From contig CM043698.1 in NCBI GenBank assembly GCA_023935145.1, positions 147,119,625 to 147,183,624 of the forward strand: a stretch of 64,000 nucleotides of DNA, in the 5' to 3' direction. A program made the translations under genes and the position numbers. This DNA comes from Bretschneidera sinensis. Its lineage: Eukaryota; Streptophyta; Magnoliopsida; Brassicales; Akaniaceae. The notes under the pieces are model-generated. The model had not been told where the DNA came from. It saw only the letters and a list, made by a program, of their open reading frames with translations, and did no database searches. The first letter of the stretch is position 1. Each line of letters opens with the position of its first letter. Of the stretch, positions 31,412 through 43,543 are shown in pieces.

Positions 31412-31973
31412 TGTTAGGATTTTGGCTCAATTCTCCACAAGGAAGACTTCTAATTGGTTTGGAAAAAGTGGTTTCCTATTTTATAGTTGTTTGTTTTAAT
31501 ATGAGTGGTAGTAATTTTCTATTGAATATTGCTTGTTCTAGTAGTAGTTGTAGTTGTTGTTCTTTTCCTAATAGTATTAGGAAAATCTCATCTATATAAC
31601 GGGAGTCCCAAAGAACGTTTGAAATAGACTCATAATTCTCATATACATTGTAAATTAGAGGAGTTTACTACTAGAGTTAGGATGAGAGTTTTGGTTGTAT
31701 TGGGGTTTTGGGTTGTCAAGTAGAGAGAGGCAAGTTGAAAGCTTTTGTTGTATTGTGACTTTAGGGTAAGAGTTTAATAACTTTGTTCTTCTTAAAGTTG
31801 TAATTGAAGATTAATAAAAACAGTTAATTTGTTGGTAGATGTAGGCAAACAGGTTGTCGAACCACATTAATTCTTGGTGTTCTTGCTCTTTATTTTATTT
31901 GCCTGTTTAATTGGTGTAATTGTGTTTTTGCCTAAAATTTGAGTTCGTAGATTTTAAGGGGAAAATCCCAATA
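31412..31973 (+). repeat. 3' LTR of the small LTR element, unit A
   Basis: Copy of 30134-30685 with visible divergence (for example ACGGGAGTCC for AAGGGGTCCC), so the element is not very young. Confidence 0.88.
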
Positions 31974-31978
31974 GATAC

Positions 31979-33560
31979 TGCTACTCTTTTCATATAACTA
32001 TTGCAAAACTAGATTTTGAATTTACTTGTTCCTAATGACATCACCCTATATCGGAAAGAAGTGTCTAAAGATAGTTAAATATTAGCATCATTCCACGGCT
32101 CCAAAAGTTGGGAGTTGGGTACTCTTTTGGAGCTGGCATATATATTAACCCTTATGTATAACTATTTGATTTCCCCCGTACAAATCTTCATGCGTGTGTT
32201 TCTTGAACAATTTTTCAAAAAATGAAATTACAATACGTTTAACATACTTATTTTGTATATGTATTAACATAAGGGCACGACTATTTCCAGAGCAAGAATG
32301 GTTGTGGGCATAGCTTCATTTATTGAAAAAAAAAATTTTGAATGGGGACAAAAATACCCCTAACTAAAACACTCAAAATCTTTTCAACTTAGTACATAAA
32401 ATTTTCATATTCAAGCTTTTATTTCTTATTGTAGTTACTATGGTTGATGGAATATATTAGTTCATATAATTATTGTGGTTGAGAATGAATGATTAATAGT
32501 GGAAATCAAGTCGTTATCCTATCATCACACATCTTTTGTATTAATTATTAATTTTTTTTTTAGGCATGAAATTATGAAATTTGATACGGTGATGACATTA
32601 TGATGGTAGCATAGGTGGAAAAAATGATAAATTGATGATTCAACAAAGTTTGAATGGTAGCAAAATGAAAACAAAGTAAATAATTTTATGAGATGATAGC
32701 AATGCATATGAAAAATTATGAAACTCAACAGCTTCCATGGTATTTTATTATTAGCTTATATTTCTTCTTCATCATTTATGGGAGAGGCTCACACATTAAA
32801 ATCTTAAAACCTTACTATTTATAAGTATCATTCATCAAATATAAATAAAAAAAAATACATAATGAATCTAAAATATAAAAATTAAATATTAAAAAATATT
32901 ATGATATATACAAACTAAAAATCAATATGATAACAAACCATGCGTTACACAAGTATGTAACTAGTAATTATTACTCTGTACAAAATTGAACTACAAATTT
33001 ACGTGACAATACATGTTTCATTTACAACACTCAACAATGATATTATCTTTATGTAAAATTTTTATTGATAGTAGTGCATTTATGATTAATTCAATATCGA
33101 TCCAGCATTACGAAATTAACTCAAAACTTATCACACCATTTAATAATAACTATAAAGGGAAGAAGTAAATCTTTCATTTATACTAGCATTTAAATGCGTA
33201 GGTAGCGCGTATTAATATATTTTCTTTTATGAATTTAATCCACAGACATGCCCTATATTAAACCATTATTAAAAAAATTCTCTCAAGAAATTTTTTGTAT
33301 TTTTTAAAATTATCACACGCATTTTGAGATTTTATGAACTTCAACGAACTTGTAATATTCAACATTTGATTGTTCAAAAATCTTTCTCAAGTTCTTTTTT
33401 TTAAAAAGACTAATTAACTCATCTTAAATATTGATATTTTAAGTAAATAAATTTTATTGTTGCGTTTAGTTGTTTATAATTAAGATAAAATCTTGATTTT
33501 TTAATTATTTTTATATTAAAAAATAAATAAATTGAAGATTAAATGATTAAAAAAAGCAAG
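31979..33560 (+). other. AT-rich spacer of unit A
   Basis: No gene seen. It resembles unit B at about 50370-51915. A CTAGT motif after a GCGTTACACAAGTATG segment (32961-32965, and 51294-51298 in unit B) resembles a worn Helitron 3' end, but I cannot define an element. Confidence 0.5.
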
Positions 33561-35933
33561 AGTGGTCAAAGTCATTGAGTACGGGCATTTATAAACACTC
33601 AATGTACGCCAACAGAGCCCTCGATAGTTATACTCTTTTGAGAGAAAGCGATCTCCGTCTCGTCTCTCTCTCGCAAAAACCCTAATTGGTGTTCCCTTCC
33701 ATCAATCTCCCTCAACAATGGCAAACAGTAATCTGCCTCGAAGAATCATCAAGGTTCGTTTTCTCTATCGATATTCTTTTTTCTCGATCCCCATCACAAT
33801 TTTCCGTGTTCGCCTGTCCTGTTTGGTTCCCGAGAAAAATCAGAACAAAATAGAAAAGAATATCTTTAGTTCCCAGTTTTAATTTAACTTTTACCCCTAA
33901 TTTACTAAGTGATGAGCTTGTCTAGACTAAGCAGGGGTTAATTGACGAAATTCCTAAAGCTTGAAGATCTTTATTGGAAATTAACGGAGCATGTGGGCTT
34001 TTACCTGTTTTAATTTGTTCATTGTTAACGATCTTCTCGGTCGTGATTGTTTTGATAACTTTGTTATTTGTGTGATCTATCAGGAAACTCAACGTCTCCT
34101 CAGTGAACAAGGTTTGTACTTGATTCTCAATTTTTCATGTGGAGTTTTTAGGCTCATAGTTGGTTAATTCTGTTATTCTTGAGGTGATTCGTCTGAAAAT
34201 GTATTTATTACATGTTACTGGTTTACTTTGACTTGGATGCTGCGTATTTTCTTTTTCTTTTTCTTTTGAGTGTTTAACATGTTAAAAAAATTGTTTGAGA
34301 AAAATAAATGTTTTTGTTAATTTGTGATCTGTGGATACAGCGCCGGGAATAAGTGCTTCTCCATCAGAGGAAAATATGCGATATTTTAATGTGATGATAC
34401 TTGGTCCTACACAATCACCGTATGAAGGTATTTTGCTTGACTGCATCATTATATAAGGCTTATTTCTTGTATCATATGTTTGGTGTGAAATATAAGAACC
34501 ATTTTATTTTATTTATCTTTGAAGACTATTTTTGGAACATAATATGATAATTTTGTGGAACTTATTGCTCTGAGCTTCTAAATGATTTTTATTTCTGTTC
34601 CTGAAAAGAAGCATATAACTATCTCTAAGAGATGTTTCTTTTGTCTCGAGTTTTTCTGTTTTTTCTAAAACCAATTAGCGGGCTGGATTTTTTTTAGCAT
34701 TTAAGCTTATTGCTTGAAAGTAATGGAGCATGCAACATGTGGTGTAGAAATAGGGTCAATGATGAAAATTCTACATATGCAGGAAACTATTGGGTAGTAA
34801 TTAAAATTGAAAGCAATGTGCTGCATGCTACAACATTGCTTTTGTTTTCCTTTTTATTTTGCTGACTTTTTGTAGTCTGAAAGGCATGGACTCAGAAGGA
34901 GGAACAGAATAAAGATTTTTTTTTATTCTTATCAAAGAGTGATTGTATTGAGGTGTTCTAGAAATAATAATGAAATAATACTTTAAAAAATGAAGTAATA
35001 ATGAAATGTTTTCATCTCGATTGTCAGTTAAACTTTATGTAATTGTATCCTATACCTTATTAGGTGTATGTCTGCGATGTTACTATGCATATCAAGTTTA
35101 GTGTAAAGTAATAGGCTGTTCTTTGTTGAATCTTGCAGTTCTAGGGAAATGTCTCCTTATTGACTGTGCTTATATTCAAGTTTTGTCAAGATAATTTATT
35201 GTCAATCTGTGCTAGACCCTAGCTTGGTTTCTATTAAAGGGCCTACATTTTTTTTTAAATTATACGACAGGAATGTGGTACGCGGCTTGATTCTTATCAC
35301 AGACATGCCTGTCTATTGTGTGTAAGTTCCTTGTCCAGTGCATAGGAGATGTCATGGCAACCGATATATTTTCTTCTGACTCTATTTCTTGTGCTTTGTA
35401 ATTTTTCTAATATTTTTTAAAAAGGCATGCTAAAATTATTTTTGTAATTGCTGAAAAGCCTGATCTATGGGGTGCAGATTAATTGGTCGTGAAGAGAAGC
35501 CTGGGTTATTCATCTATTGGCTGCATTATTTATTTTCTTTAGGCCTTTGTGGCAAGTGTCATGTTGTAAAATGCAGACCTTTTACTTTTTCTGAAACTGC
35601 TGTGTCAGAGATTACTTCTAGAAAGATGTTGCTGCCCATTGAGATAGTGAATATTGAGGATGACGATATTAGCTTAATTTTTTTATTTTATGCATACTTT
35701 TTTTTTCTATCATTTGGTATATTTGACAAGGCATGGAAATCTTATCGTTATGCTTTTTTTGTCAGATACCATAATTTGTTTTTCCTTTAAGAACATTCTT
35801 GTTCATTTTAGAAGCATTTCTTGAATAACATGTCTCTTCTTTCTTTTCCTTTTTCTTTTATATTTTATTTTATGCATGATGCATATTGTTGTTTTCAATA
35901 TTTGTTTAGGAGGGGTTTTCAAGTTGGAACTAT
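33561..35933 (+). pseudogene. UBC13-type ubiquitin-conjugating enzyme (E2) gene fragment, exons 1-4
   Basis: A 5' leader with CT-rich motifs and AAACCCTAATTGG, then exon 1 (33718-33753, MANSNLPRRIIK), exon 2 (34084-34111, ETQRLLSEQ), exon 3 (34341-34427, [20 protein letters not shown] to YEG) and the start of exon 4 (35910-35933, GGVFKLEL). All junctions have GT/AG and keep frame. This is the N-terminal third of plant UBC13 (UBC35/UBC36 type), the E2 that makes Lys63-linked ubiquitin chains with UEV1. The catalytic Cys region is missing because copia-like sequence joins at about 35934. The coding part kept has no stop. It lies in unit A only and interrupts spacer shared with unit B, so it was inserted or captured. 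Confidence 0.88.
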
Positions 35934-37340
35934 TATCATCATGTGTATTCTATAAATAATATGTATGCTAACACCACAAGTGCACATAATAGGAGCTACC
36001 ATCATACATTTTCTAGTAATAACATGCATGTTCATAACTTTCATCATAGAAACACGTATCCTAAGAATGCTTATTCAAGAAATTATAGGCATGCACAATT
36101 AAGAAATCCTAGAAATTTCAATAACTATTATCCTCGGATTATGCATCATCAACATGTCTATAATTATAGAGCACCTTATAACGTTAAGAAGGTATGGGTC
36201 CCTAAATGAATTGTATTTTCTAGAACTAGCCCCAAAGAACCCAAGAAATTTTAGGTACCTAAGAGTGTAGTTGTGTAACCTTGTGTAATATAGATGTCTC
36301 CACACCAAGGAAAATGGTAACTATTGGTACCTTGATAGTGGATGCCCAAAGCACATGACCGGTGATCAAAGCATATTCAAAGAGCTAATTTTAATGGATG
36401 GCGAACATGTCACCATTGGAGATAACACAAAGATAAAGATCATCTGGCATAGAAAAGTTGGTAACGATTTTTCAACCATTGATCATGTATTAGTATTTAA
36501 AATCTTTGCATTCGGAAAATGAAAAATGTTTTCCCACATTTAGTGAAAACCCATGGCTATGGCATAGAAGACTTGGTCATGTGAATATGGATTTGCTTAA
36601 AATCATTTCAAGAAAAGAATTAGTCATTAGACTTTCAAAAATCTAATTTGAAAAAGACAATGTGTGTGATGCTTGTCAAATGGGAAAACAAACTAGAATT
36701 TCTTTTAAATAAAAAAATATAATCTCAACTACTAGACCATTAGAACTTTTACATATGTAATTGTTTGGTCTAATAAGTATCATAGGTCTAGGTAGCCATT
36801 AGTATGCTCTTGTTATTGTTGATAGTCATTCAAGATATACATTTGTTATTTTATTGCTTACAAGGATGAAGCTTATAAAGGATTTGTGAACTTTTGTAAA
36901 AAGATTCAAAATGAAAAAGAAATTTTTATTTATAGTATAAGAAGTGATCACGAAAAGGAATTTGAAAATCAAAGCTTTTCAAAATTTTGTGATGAAAATG
37001 GAATTGATCATAATTTTTCAACACCTAGAACTCCTCAACAAAATGGAGTTGTTGAGAGTAAAAATAGAATTCTAGAAGATTTTGCAAGAATAATGTTTTG
37101 TGAAAATAGTTTGTTAAAATATTTTTGGGCGGAAGCCATAAACACTTCTTGCTATGTTTTAATTAGAGTTTTAATTAAGTCTATGCTTAACAAAACTCCA
37201 TATGAATTATGGAAAGGTAGAAAACCTAATATCTCTTATTTTCGCACCTTTGGTTGTAAATGCTTTATCTTAAATAATAATAAAACTAATTTGGGTAAAT
37301 TTGACTCAAAGACCATTGAGGGGATATTTTTATGACATTC
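35934..37340 (+). pseudogene. Copia fragment: gag end, protease, integrase
   Basis: Joined to UBC13 exon 4 at about 35934. It has a His/Asn/Tyr-rich gag tail ending KKVWVPK (36207), a protease active-site region (YLDSGCPKHMTGD, ~36325), a pre-integrase region (WHRRLGHVN, ~36560) with several stops, and an integrase piece (36886-37335; SDHEKEFEN, TPQQNGVVESKNR, ELWKGRKPN). No RT, no RNase H and no LTR are visible. It is a different copia lineage from copia-1, -2 and -3. AT-rich with many stops, hence old. Confidence 0.82.
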
Positions 37341-38816
37341 AACCTCTAGTAAAGCTTATAGAGTCTTTAACAAATGACTTCTAGTGGTTGAAGAATTCTA
37401 GTAAAGCTTATAGAATACAAACGTGTAATATTCAACCTTTTTTTGTTCGAAATCTCTCCCAAGTTCTTTCGTTTAAAAAGACTAACAAAGCCCCACCCTA
37501 AAGATTTATATTTTAAGTGAAAAATATTGAAGGGATTTAAAAAAAATAATTAAAAAAAAACATTAAAGATTAAATGAAAAAAAAAGGCAAAGGAGATTAT
37601 CTCTAGTATATAACTAAGATAAATTACCTAGAAAACTACATTATCTCTTTATATCTCTCAGGTTTGTATTTGTATCATGTTTATTATCAAACTGTAACCT
37701 ATATATATGTGCAAGATGCCTGACATACAACACCAAAATTTTCCAAATATCTTATCACAATTAAATTCATTCATAACGGTATCTATATCTATTGAATTCA
37801 ACGGTTTCGGCATAATTTCTTATTGAATTAACCGATCAACTTGAACCTGAAAATGCCACCCTTCTACCCGTCACAACCAGCCCTCCTCAAGGTGCTGCCA
37901 CCAGCAGCCTTCTCTCTGCTATCGTTACAACCACACTACTCCCCTCCTAATGCCGGACAGAATAGTGATTATTTTGCAGGCTTGTTTCAATAGATAATTC
38001 ACAGGGAAAAACACAAGAGAATCGCCCAAAATCACAGAGAAACATCTCTGATGTTGAATTCAAAATTATGCAATCCCAAAAAAAATGCCAAAAATCAGCC
38101 CACAAGTCGGGCTGTATAGCTAAAAATCGTCATTATTAGAATTTTACCAAAAATAGCAGAATCTCAATAATCATGCCAAAATGAAATACGTAATAAAAAT
38201 AGTAATTTTCCAAAAATCTGCCCCAAATCGGGTTCAGAATCACTTCCTAAACGATAAATGAAATATTACCATAAAAGGAAAAAAATACCTAAAAATGGGG
38301 ATTCGGAAGGGAAAACAGTGGATTTTGACCTTGGAAAAGGTGCGCACGGAGTGGAGCTGGGTGGCCATGACGTGCGCTCCGAAAAGAGCTTTCCGAATTG
38401 GGGTCAATTGGGGTCATATGTGCCATTCTGATACCCGTGGCAAAAGTTATGGCCAAAATACCGAAATACGCCCAAAACTGCCCCAATTAGGAAAAGATCA
38501 TGACTACCTGCCATCTTTGCGCTGATCTGCCAACTCAAGGTATCTCAGTGCCAACAACGTGCTATCTGACAACTCAGCATCATCTGACTCGGATCGTCCT
38601 GCATTACCTCCCAATCTAATCACACCTCGCTGCCACAAACAATCCTTAAACATACTGTCGTCGCACCCTCTCCTCTCTCTTCCTCCCCCCCCCCCCCCCC
38701 AAAAGTTGCTTTCTCCCCGAGTTTCTCCCCTTCTCCTCACTAGTGGCGCATCACCTCCCTCCTACTCCTCCTCTAACACTCTATTAGTGTCGTTGCCTAC
38801 TCCACCAGCAGAGTAT
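37341..38816 (+). other. Unit A tail with a ~660-bp extra segment
   Basis: From about 37417 this follows 51780-52465 of unit B, including the CT-rich region ending GAGTATTCAATCT. A segment of about 660 bp (37947-38605) is absent from the unit B counterpart near 52275. It has no recognisable ORF or terminal repeat, so the element type is unknown. A run of about 17 C is at 38684-38700. Confidence 0.65.
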
Positions 38817-38906
38817 TCAATCTAGACCTGTCTTCTTGTCTTCTCTACAATAATTTTTACTTATATTTTCTTGTTAGCTATTTTTGGTAAAACCAACTAG
38901 TTGTTC

Positions 38907-41457
38907 TGTAGAACCCGATATTTCTTTTAAGTTTTTATAATCTTGTTTTATAATTTAATTTTTTTTAGGGATCTCTTAGTAAGAAACTAAAACTTTGGGG
39001 TTGTTTAAATATTAGAAGAAAAATTAAAGGAAATGACATGTCAATTAATAAAAGAAGAAGGGAAGGGTAGAGTGGTAAAAAGCCAAGTCATTGAGAGAGT
39101 ATATAAGCTAAAATTTAACCTAAATCAGCAAATCTCTCATTTAGCAATTTGAGAGCTCGGCAGAAAGAGAGAGGAAAGAAAGGAAAGCACTAGATTGTTT
39201 TTCTTTCTCAAAAACTCATTTTTTCTTCCAAACTTTGACCTAACCTTAACCCAACCATCCAAGATCCTTTTGCCCTCAAACTTTGGAAACCCTCCTCTGC
39301 CACCATCAGCTATCTTCCGGATGGGGAGGTGAGCCTCCACAAGCGGGCTACAGTGGCGCGTGGACCCCACACTCCGAGCAGGGGAAGAACATCCCGTTTT
39401 GTTACCTTGGCTTTTTCGTGCATATTTTGAGGTAATTTCGAAAAATGTTCAACTACAAACTTAAAGTAGACTTCTTGATGTTGATGTTTGGATTTTGTTT
39501 GAGGTCTTTTGGATTTAAATTGAGTGATATATGAGTTGTCAAAGTTGGGAGAATTGTGCAGAAATTCTGGAAATAATTTGTGTTCTGGGCAGTTTTGTGA
39601 GTTGTGTTTCAGCAAGAATTTGAGGTAGTTTTGTGTCCCAACTATTTTTTAAGTTAAAGTATACTTCCTAAAGTTTATCTAGAACTTTATTTGGGGTGAT
39701 TTGAATTTAAATTGGTTTAGTTTGAAATATTTGAAGTTGAGGAAAAATTTGAAAGAAATCTGGAAATTTCTGTATTATGGAACTTTGGAAGAAAGTAATA
39801 AGAGTGTGTGAAGTTTGAAGATTTTTAGGGTGATTATATGTACAAAGTGTGAAGTTTTATTCTTGTATAACATGATTGTTGAGATGGATATTGTTAGAGA
39901 ATTTTACTATGGGCTGTAAATTTGAAACTCTTTTAGGAATTAAAAAATATTCCTCTAAGTAAGAGACTTTTTCTTGATTGGGAAATTATATTTAGAATGA
40001 ATAATTTTTATAAGTTGGGATTTGTTTGTAATTACTCTAAGTTAGTGTTTTGAAATTTAAGTTCATATGAATTGAGAGTTTTATGGAGTAAAGAATGAAG
40101 GAAAGAAGGGAAAGAGTGAAAATAGGTGATTAAGGAGAAGAATGAACTTTAGTAGTATTTTCTTTGATTTATATGTGTAAGTAAATGGAATGATTGATTT
40201 CTTATTAAGTATCTAAGTTTTTAATACTATGCTCATTGGTTTTTTTGTTTATGTAGTTTGCCTTAATTGTTATAATGACATTTCAATAGGTGTGGTGAAT
40301 GATCGTAGTAAAGGTAAAGAAGTGATCCACGAGTAGTGTTTGGCGTAAGGTGAGTATTACCCTACTCTTGGTAAGCATGAATGTTAGTGGGGAAACCAAA
40401 ACAATAAGGTTGCATAAGAGTTGTAATTCGCTATTTAGATATAATAATTATATTTATAACTATGTGGTAAGATAAGTAAATTATATATTGATGATGTGAT
40501 AGTGATTTCAAAACCTTTGTGCTGAATGTTGTGTGATTGTATGGATTGTTGAGAATTTGATTATGTTCATCACTTGATTTCATTTCATATCATGCAATGA
40601 AATTTATGGTATGTTATTGAGGGGGGAGTGATGTGTGAGGACGATAGGTCCCTACCCACAAGGGGTGAAAAAGGGTACCGAATATATTTGGATGATTGGA
40701 CCCGGCCCGGATCAAGGGGGGTTCTAAAAATTATTGTTTGTGAAACGTACCGGTACGTGGGGAGATGTCCCCGATGGATTATGATTGATTATGAGATGAT
40801 GCATTTCATTGCATCATGCTGCATTGGCATATCATACATGAATTTGAATTAGTTGGCCCGTAAGGGGGCATATAAAATGTTTGGTTGTATGGATAAATTG
40901 TGATATTTTGATGGACTATGGAATGACGATTGCAAGTTGGTTGTGGGTCTTATAGGACCGTATTATGATTACTAAGATTGTTGTTTTGCAAAGTGCTAAA
41001 TGACTATGTATACAAACAAACAAAGTAGAAAGGAAAAAGTAATAATAATAAGCCCTCAACTTTTTCTAACAAGTGATTACTTTGTGTAGTGTAAGAACTT
41101 GCTGAGCTTTATAGCTCACCCCCCTTCCTATTTCTAACCTTTCAGGTGATTTTGGATTTTAAGTGGTGAAGCTTTGAAGTTCAATGAAGTTTTAGGTGGG
41201 TCCACGAGCGTCGCATCCTCGGTCAATCTTTTTTCTTAGTGTTATATTATATATTAGGTGTGAAGTTGTAACCGATTGGCTGTGTCTCTTTAGACACCTT
41301 GTAAAGCTACAACTTTATAGTTGTAATCTCTGTATGATCTTAACTAATATATGTTAGATGTTGTTCTGTTGTAGTATATATTTGTGTGTCCGGGTGCTTG
41401 ATTTCGAAAGGTAATTGATACCGTCCTGAGTGGGCCCGCTCGGGATGGGTCATTACA
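38907..41457 (+). repeat. Del/Tekay-type 5' LTR (2,551 bp)
   Basis: It starts TGTAGAACCCG and ends GGGTCATTACA. TATA box TATATAA at 39100-39106. The last 65 bp (41393-41457) recur at 45981-46045. Confidence 0.9.
39100..39106 (+). promoter_or_regulatory. TATA box of the Del/Tekay-type LTR
   Basis: TATATAA in GAGAGAGTATATAAGCTAAA. Confidence 0.55.
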
Positions 41458-41461
41458 ATTT

Positions 41462-41473
41462 TGGTATCAGAGC
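41462..41473 (+). other. Primer-binding site of the Del/Tekay-type element
   Basis: TGGTATCAGAGC four bases after the LTR end; tRNA-iMet type. Confidence 0.9.
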
Positions 41474-41551
41474 TTTAGGTTTAAGGTTCTGTAGACTGTA
41501 GAAGTCCAGTGTTTTTGTTTCTAAATGAGTTCTTTTGTGTAGGATTCGAGG

Positions 41552-43543
41552 ATGCCTCGTGGACCAAAGAGAGGTAGAGTTCGGGGAGGAGGGCGTGCCC
41601 AAGGAAGGGGTAGTGTTCTAACTTGGGGGCGTGGACGACCCCCATTACATAGGGTGCAACAAAATGTTGAACCTGAAGTCCCTGAGGTAGAACATGTTGG
41701 TAGTGCAACCGGTGCTGCTTGTGAGAATGTAAGAGATGCTGCTATAGAAAGGGATGAATTAAGGGAAGCTTTAGCCCAAGCATTGGGTAGAATTGGGGAG
41801 CTAGAGCGTAGATTGGAAGAACAAAACAGACGAGCTCCAGATTTTCCAGATGAGCATGCAGATGTTCCTGTAGCACATGATGAAACGTTAGGGGAGGATG
41901 GATTGAGGCAGGAAATGGAAGGGGATGTATTTAATAGGTTTATCAAGCTGATGCCACCGAGTTTTCGAAGTGTTGAAAACCCTCTAGATGCCGAGGCATG
42001 GATTAAAAAGATGAAACGTCTGTTTAGGGTACTACCAGTGTCGGACAGACAAAAAGTTGCGTTTGCATCATTCAAGTTAGAAGAAGAGGTAGCGAATTGG
42101 TGGGAGGATATACTTCCTAGATTATCGGGGGACATTGATGAACCTTTGACTTGGGAGAAGTCTAAGAAAGTATTCTATGACAAGCATTTCCCAGAATCTG
42201 TTAAGGCTCAAATGGAGAAGGACTTTAACTATCTGAAACAGGGTGCTATGTCAGTAACTCAGTATGGTTCAAGATTTATTACTCTGTCTAGATTTGCACC
42301 AGATTTGGTCAGCACTGAAGGACGAAAATGTAAGAAATTCCTTGATGGTTTAAATTATGAAATTCGTACTCGCCTTTCATATTTGGATCATTCAAACTAT
42401 ACAAAACTAGTGGATAAAGCACTACTTGTAGAGAAAGATATAATGGAGTTGAGAGGACGTCAGGATCGACAAAAGAGGAGCAGGTCAGACAGTGCTAGGG
42501 AAAGCAGTTATGGGTTGGAATTCCAAGGTGGTCATCCTTTTCAACAGAGTAGATCAGTTTTCCGAGAAGGGCAAAGTATGGGAGGTAAGTTATTGAAGAT
42601 GAGTCAAGGTCTTCAGAGTGAACCAACAGCATCTGTAGTACAAAGTTCAGTGGGAGGAATTCAAAGATTTGCGGGAAAATCATTTCCTTTAAGAAATCAA
42701 GGCAGAGGAGGAAGTGCACAAGGTAGAGGAAGTAGTACAATGTCAGGAATGAATACTAAAGGATGTTTTCGGTGTGGTCAGATGGGTCACTTATCTAAAG
42801 ATTATAATGTTAAGTTCTATCATCATTGTGGATCAGCTGAACATCTTCAAAGGGACTGTCCTGTGTTGAAAAGTGTGGTATGCTTTGTGTGTGGTCAGGG
42901 TGGTCATGTGGGAGCAAACTGTTGGTCAAGACTTAAGCCAACTGGTAGTGTGAGTACAACTAGAGGCTCCGGACGGGGCCAAATGGGTCGAGGCAGTGGG
43001 ACTGGAGGTGGTAGAAATGGTAGTCACGGCCGAGGGGTCACAGCAAGCAGAGGGGATGCTAGTCAAGGTCAGAGAGGGCAAGGTCGTGTTTATGCAATCA
43101 CTCAGCAGGATGCTCAGGCCACACCCGACGTGGTGATTGGTATGATTTCTCTTTTGGGTAGAAATGGTAGAATGTTAATTGATCCTAGTGCAACACATTC
43201 TTTTGTTTCTACTTCTTTTCTTATATATGTTGATGTACCTATAACACATTTGCATAAGATCGTGATTGTTGAGACTCCTATAGGAGAGAAGGTGGAAATC
43301 CAATGGATGTTCCGGGACTGTGTTGTGAACATTGGGGATAGAGAACTTCAGGTTGATTTATTGCCCTTGAAGATGAAGGATTTTGACTTGATCTTAGGTA
43401 TGGATTGGTTAGCTAAGTATCACGCCTCAGTAGATTGTTTCAGGAAGATGGTAATGTTTCGAGTTCCGGGGGAAAAAGAATTTTCTTTTCAGGGAGAACG
43501 TAAGGTACTTTCACAATGCCTCATTTCTGCCCTTTCAGCTTAG
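41552..43543 (+). CDS. Del/Tekay-type gag and protease, open frame
   Basis: An open frame of 663 codons from ATG 41552. Order: basic RG-rich start (MPRGPKRGRVRGGG), a Glu/Arg-rich coiled-coil-like stretch (about residues 65-100), retrotransposon gag domain (FRVLPVSDRQKVAFASFKL, WWEDI, FLDGLNYEIRTRL), three CCHC-like knuckles (about 42763-42920) and an RG-rich linker. The protease region follows with LIDPSATHSFVS, where the usual D-S/T-G-A reads D-P-S-A, so activity is doubtful. The first knuckle has lost its last Cys (CFRCGQMGHLSKDY) and the second its first Cys. TAG 43541-43543 then breaks the polyprotein, although pol continues in the same frame. Confidence 0.85.
   Translation: MPRGPKRGRVRGGGRAQGRGSVLTWGRGRPPLHRVQQNVEPEVPEVEHVGSATGAACENVRDAAIERDELREALAQALGRIGELERRLEEQNRRAPDFPDEHADVPVAHDETLGEDGLRQEMEGDVFNRFIKLMPPSFRSVENPLDAEAWIKKMKRLFRVLPVSDRQKVAFASFKLEEEVANWWEDILPRLSGDIDEPLTWEKSKKVFYDKHFPESVKAQMEKDFNYLKQGAMSVTQYGSRFITLSRFAPDLVSTEGRKCKKFLDGLNYEIRTRLSYLDHSNYTKLVDKALLVEKDIMELRGRQDRQKRSRSDSARESSYGLEFQGGHPFQQSRSVFREGQSMGGKLLKMSQGLQSEPTASVVQSSVGGIQRFAGKSFPLRNQGRGGSAQGRGSSTMSGMNTKGCFRCGQMGHLSKDYNVKFYHHCGSAEHLQRDCPVLKSVVCFVCGQGGHVGANCWSRLKPTGSVSTTRGSGRGQMGRGSGTGGGRNGSHGRGVTASRGDASQGQRGQGRVYAITQQDAQATPDVVIGMISLLGRNGRMLIDPSATHSFVSTSFLIYVDVPITHLHKIVIVETPIGEKVEIQWMFRDCVVNIGDRELQVDLLPLKMKDFDLILGMDWLAKYHASVDCFRKMVMFRVPGEKEFSFQGERKVLSQCLISALSA

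Larger units (their letters stand above)
30134..31973 (+). mobile_element. Small non-autonomous LTR element (TRIM/LARD-like), unit A
   Basis: LTRs of 552 and 562 bp start TGTTAGGATTTT and end AAAATCCCAACA/ATA. A primer-binding site TGGTATTAGAGC (30688-30699) has one mismatch to the tRNA-iMet complement. The internal region is only 726 bp and has no retroviral domain. Target duplication is GATAG (30129-30133) against GATAC (31974-31978). Unit B at ~50345-50375 has the empty site (GGATAGTGCTATTC), which confirms the ends. The same insertion is in unit C (62662 onward), so it predates the A/C duplication. Confidence 0.9.
27221..38816 (+). repeat. Host duplication unit A (Ole e 1-like gene and downstream spacer)
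   Basis: From ATTCAATCTAAACCCG through the gene promoter, gene and downstream spacer. Large parts recur in unit B (38817-52465) and unit C (52466-63773). For example, 29906-30133 recurs at 62428-62661 and 29070-29160 at 47330-47419. Inserted later: the small LTR element at 30134, the UBC13 and copia fragments at ~33560-37415 and the segment at 37947-38605. Confidence 0.85.

Noticed and set aside
32941..32970. Possible Helitron 3' end (CTAGT) in units A and B
   Set aside because: No convincing hairpin or matching 5' end was found.
35943..36209. His/Asn-rich ORF that looks like a small host gene
   Set aside because: It ends in KKVWVPK and runs into a copia protease and integrase, so it is a gag tail.
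38559..38825. Pro/Ser-rich ORF over a C run
   Set aside because: Low-complexity CT-rich spacer shared with unit B without frame conservation.
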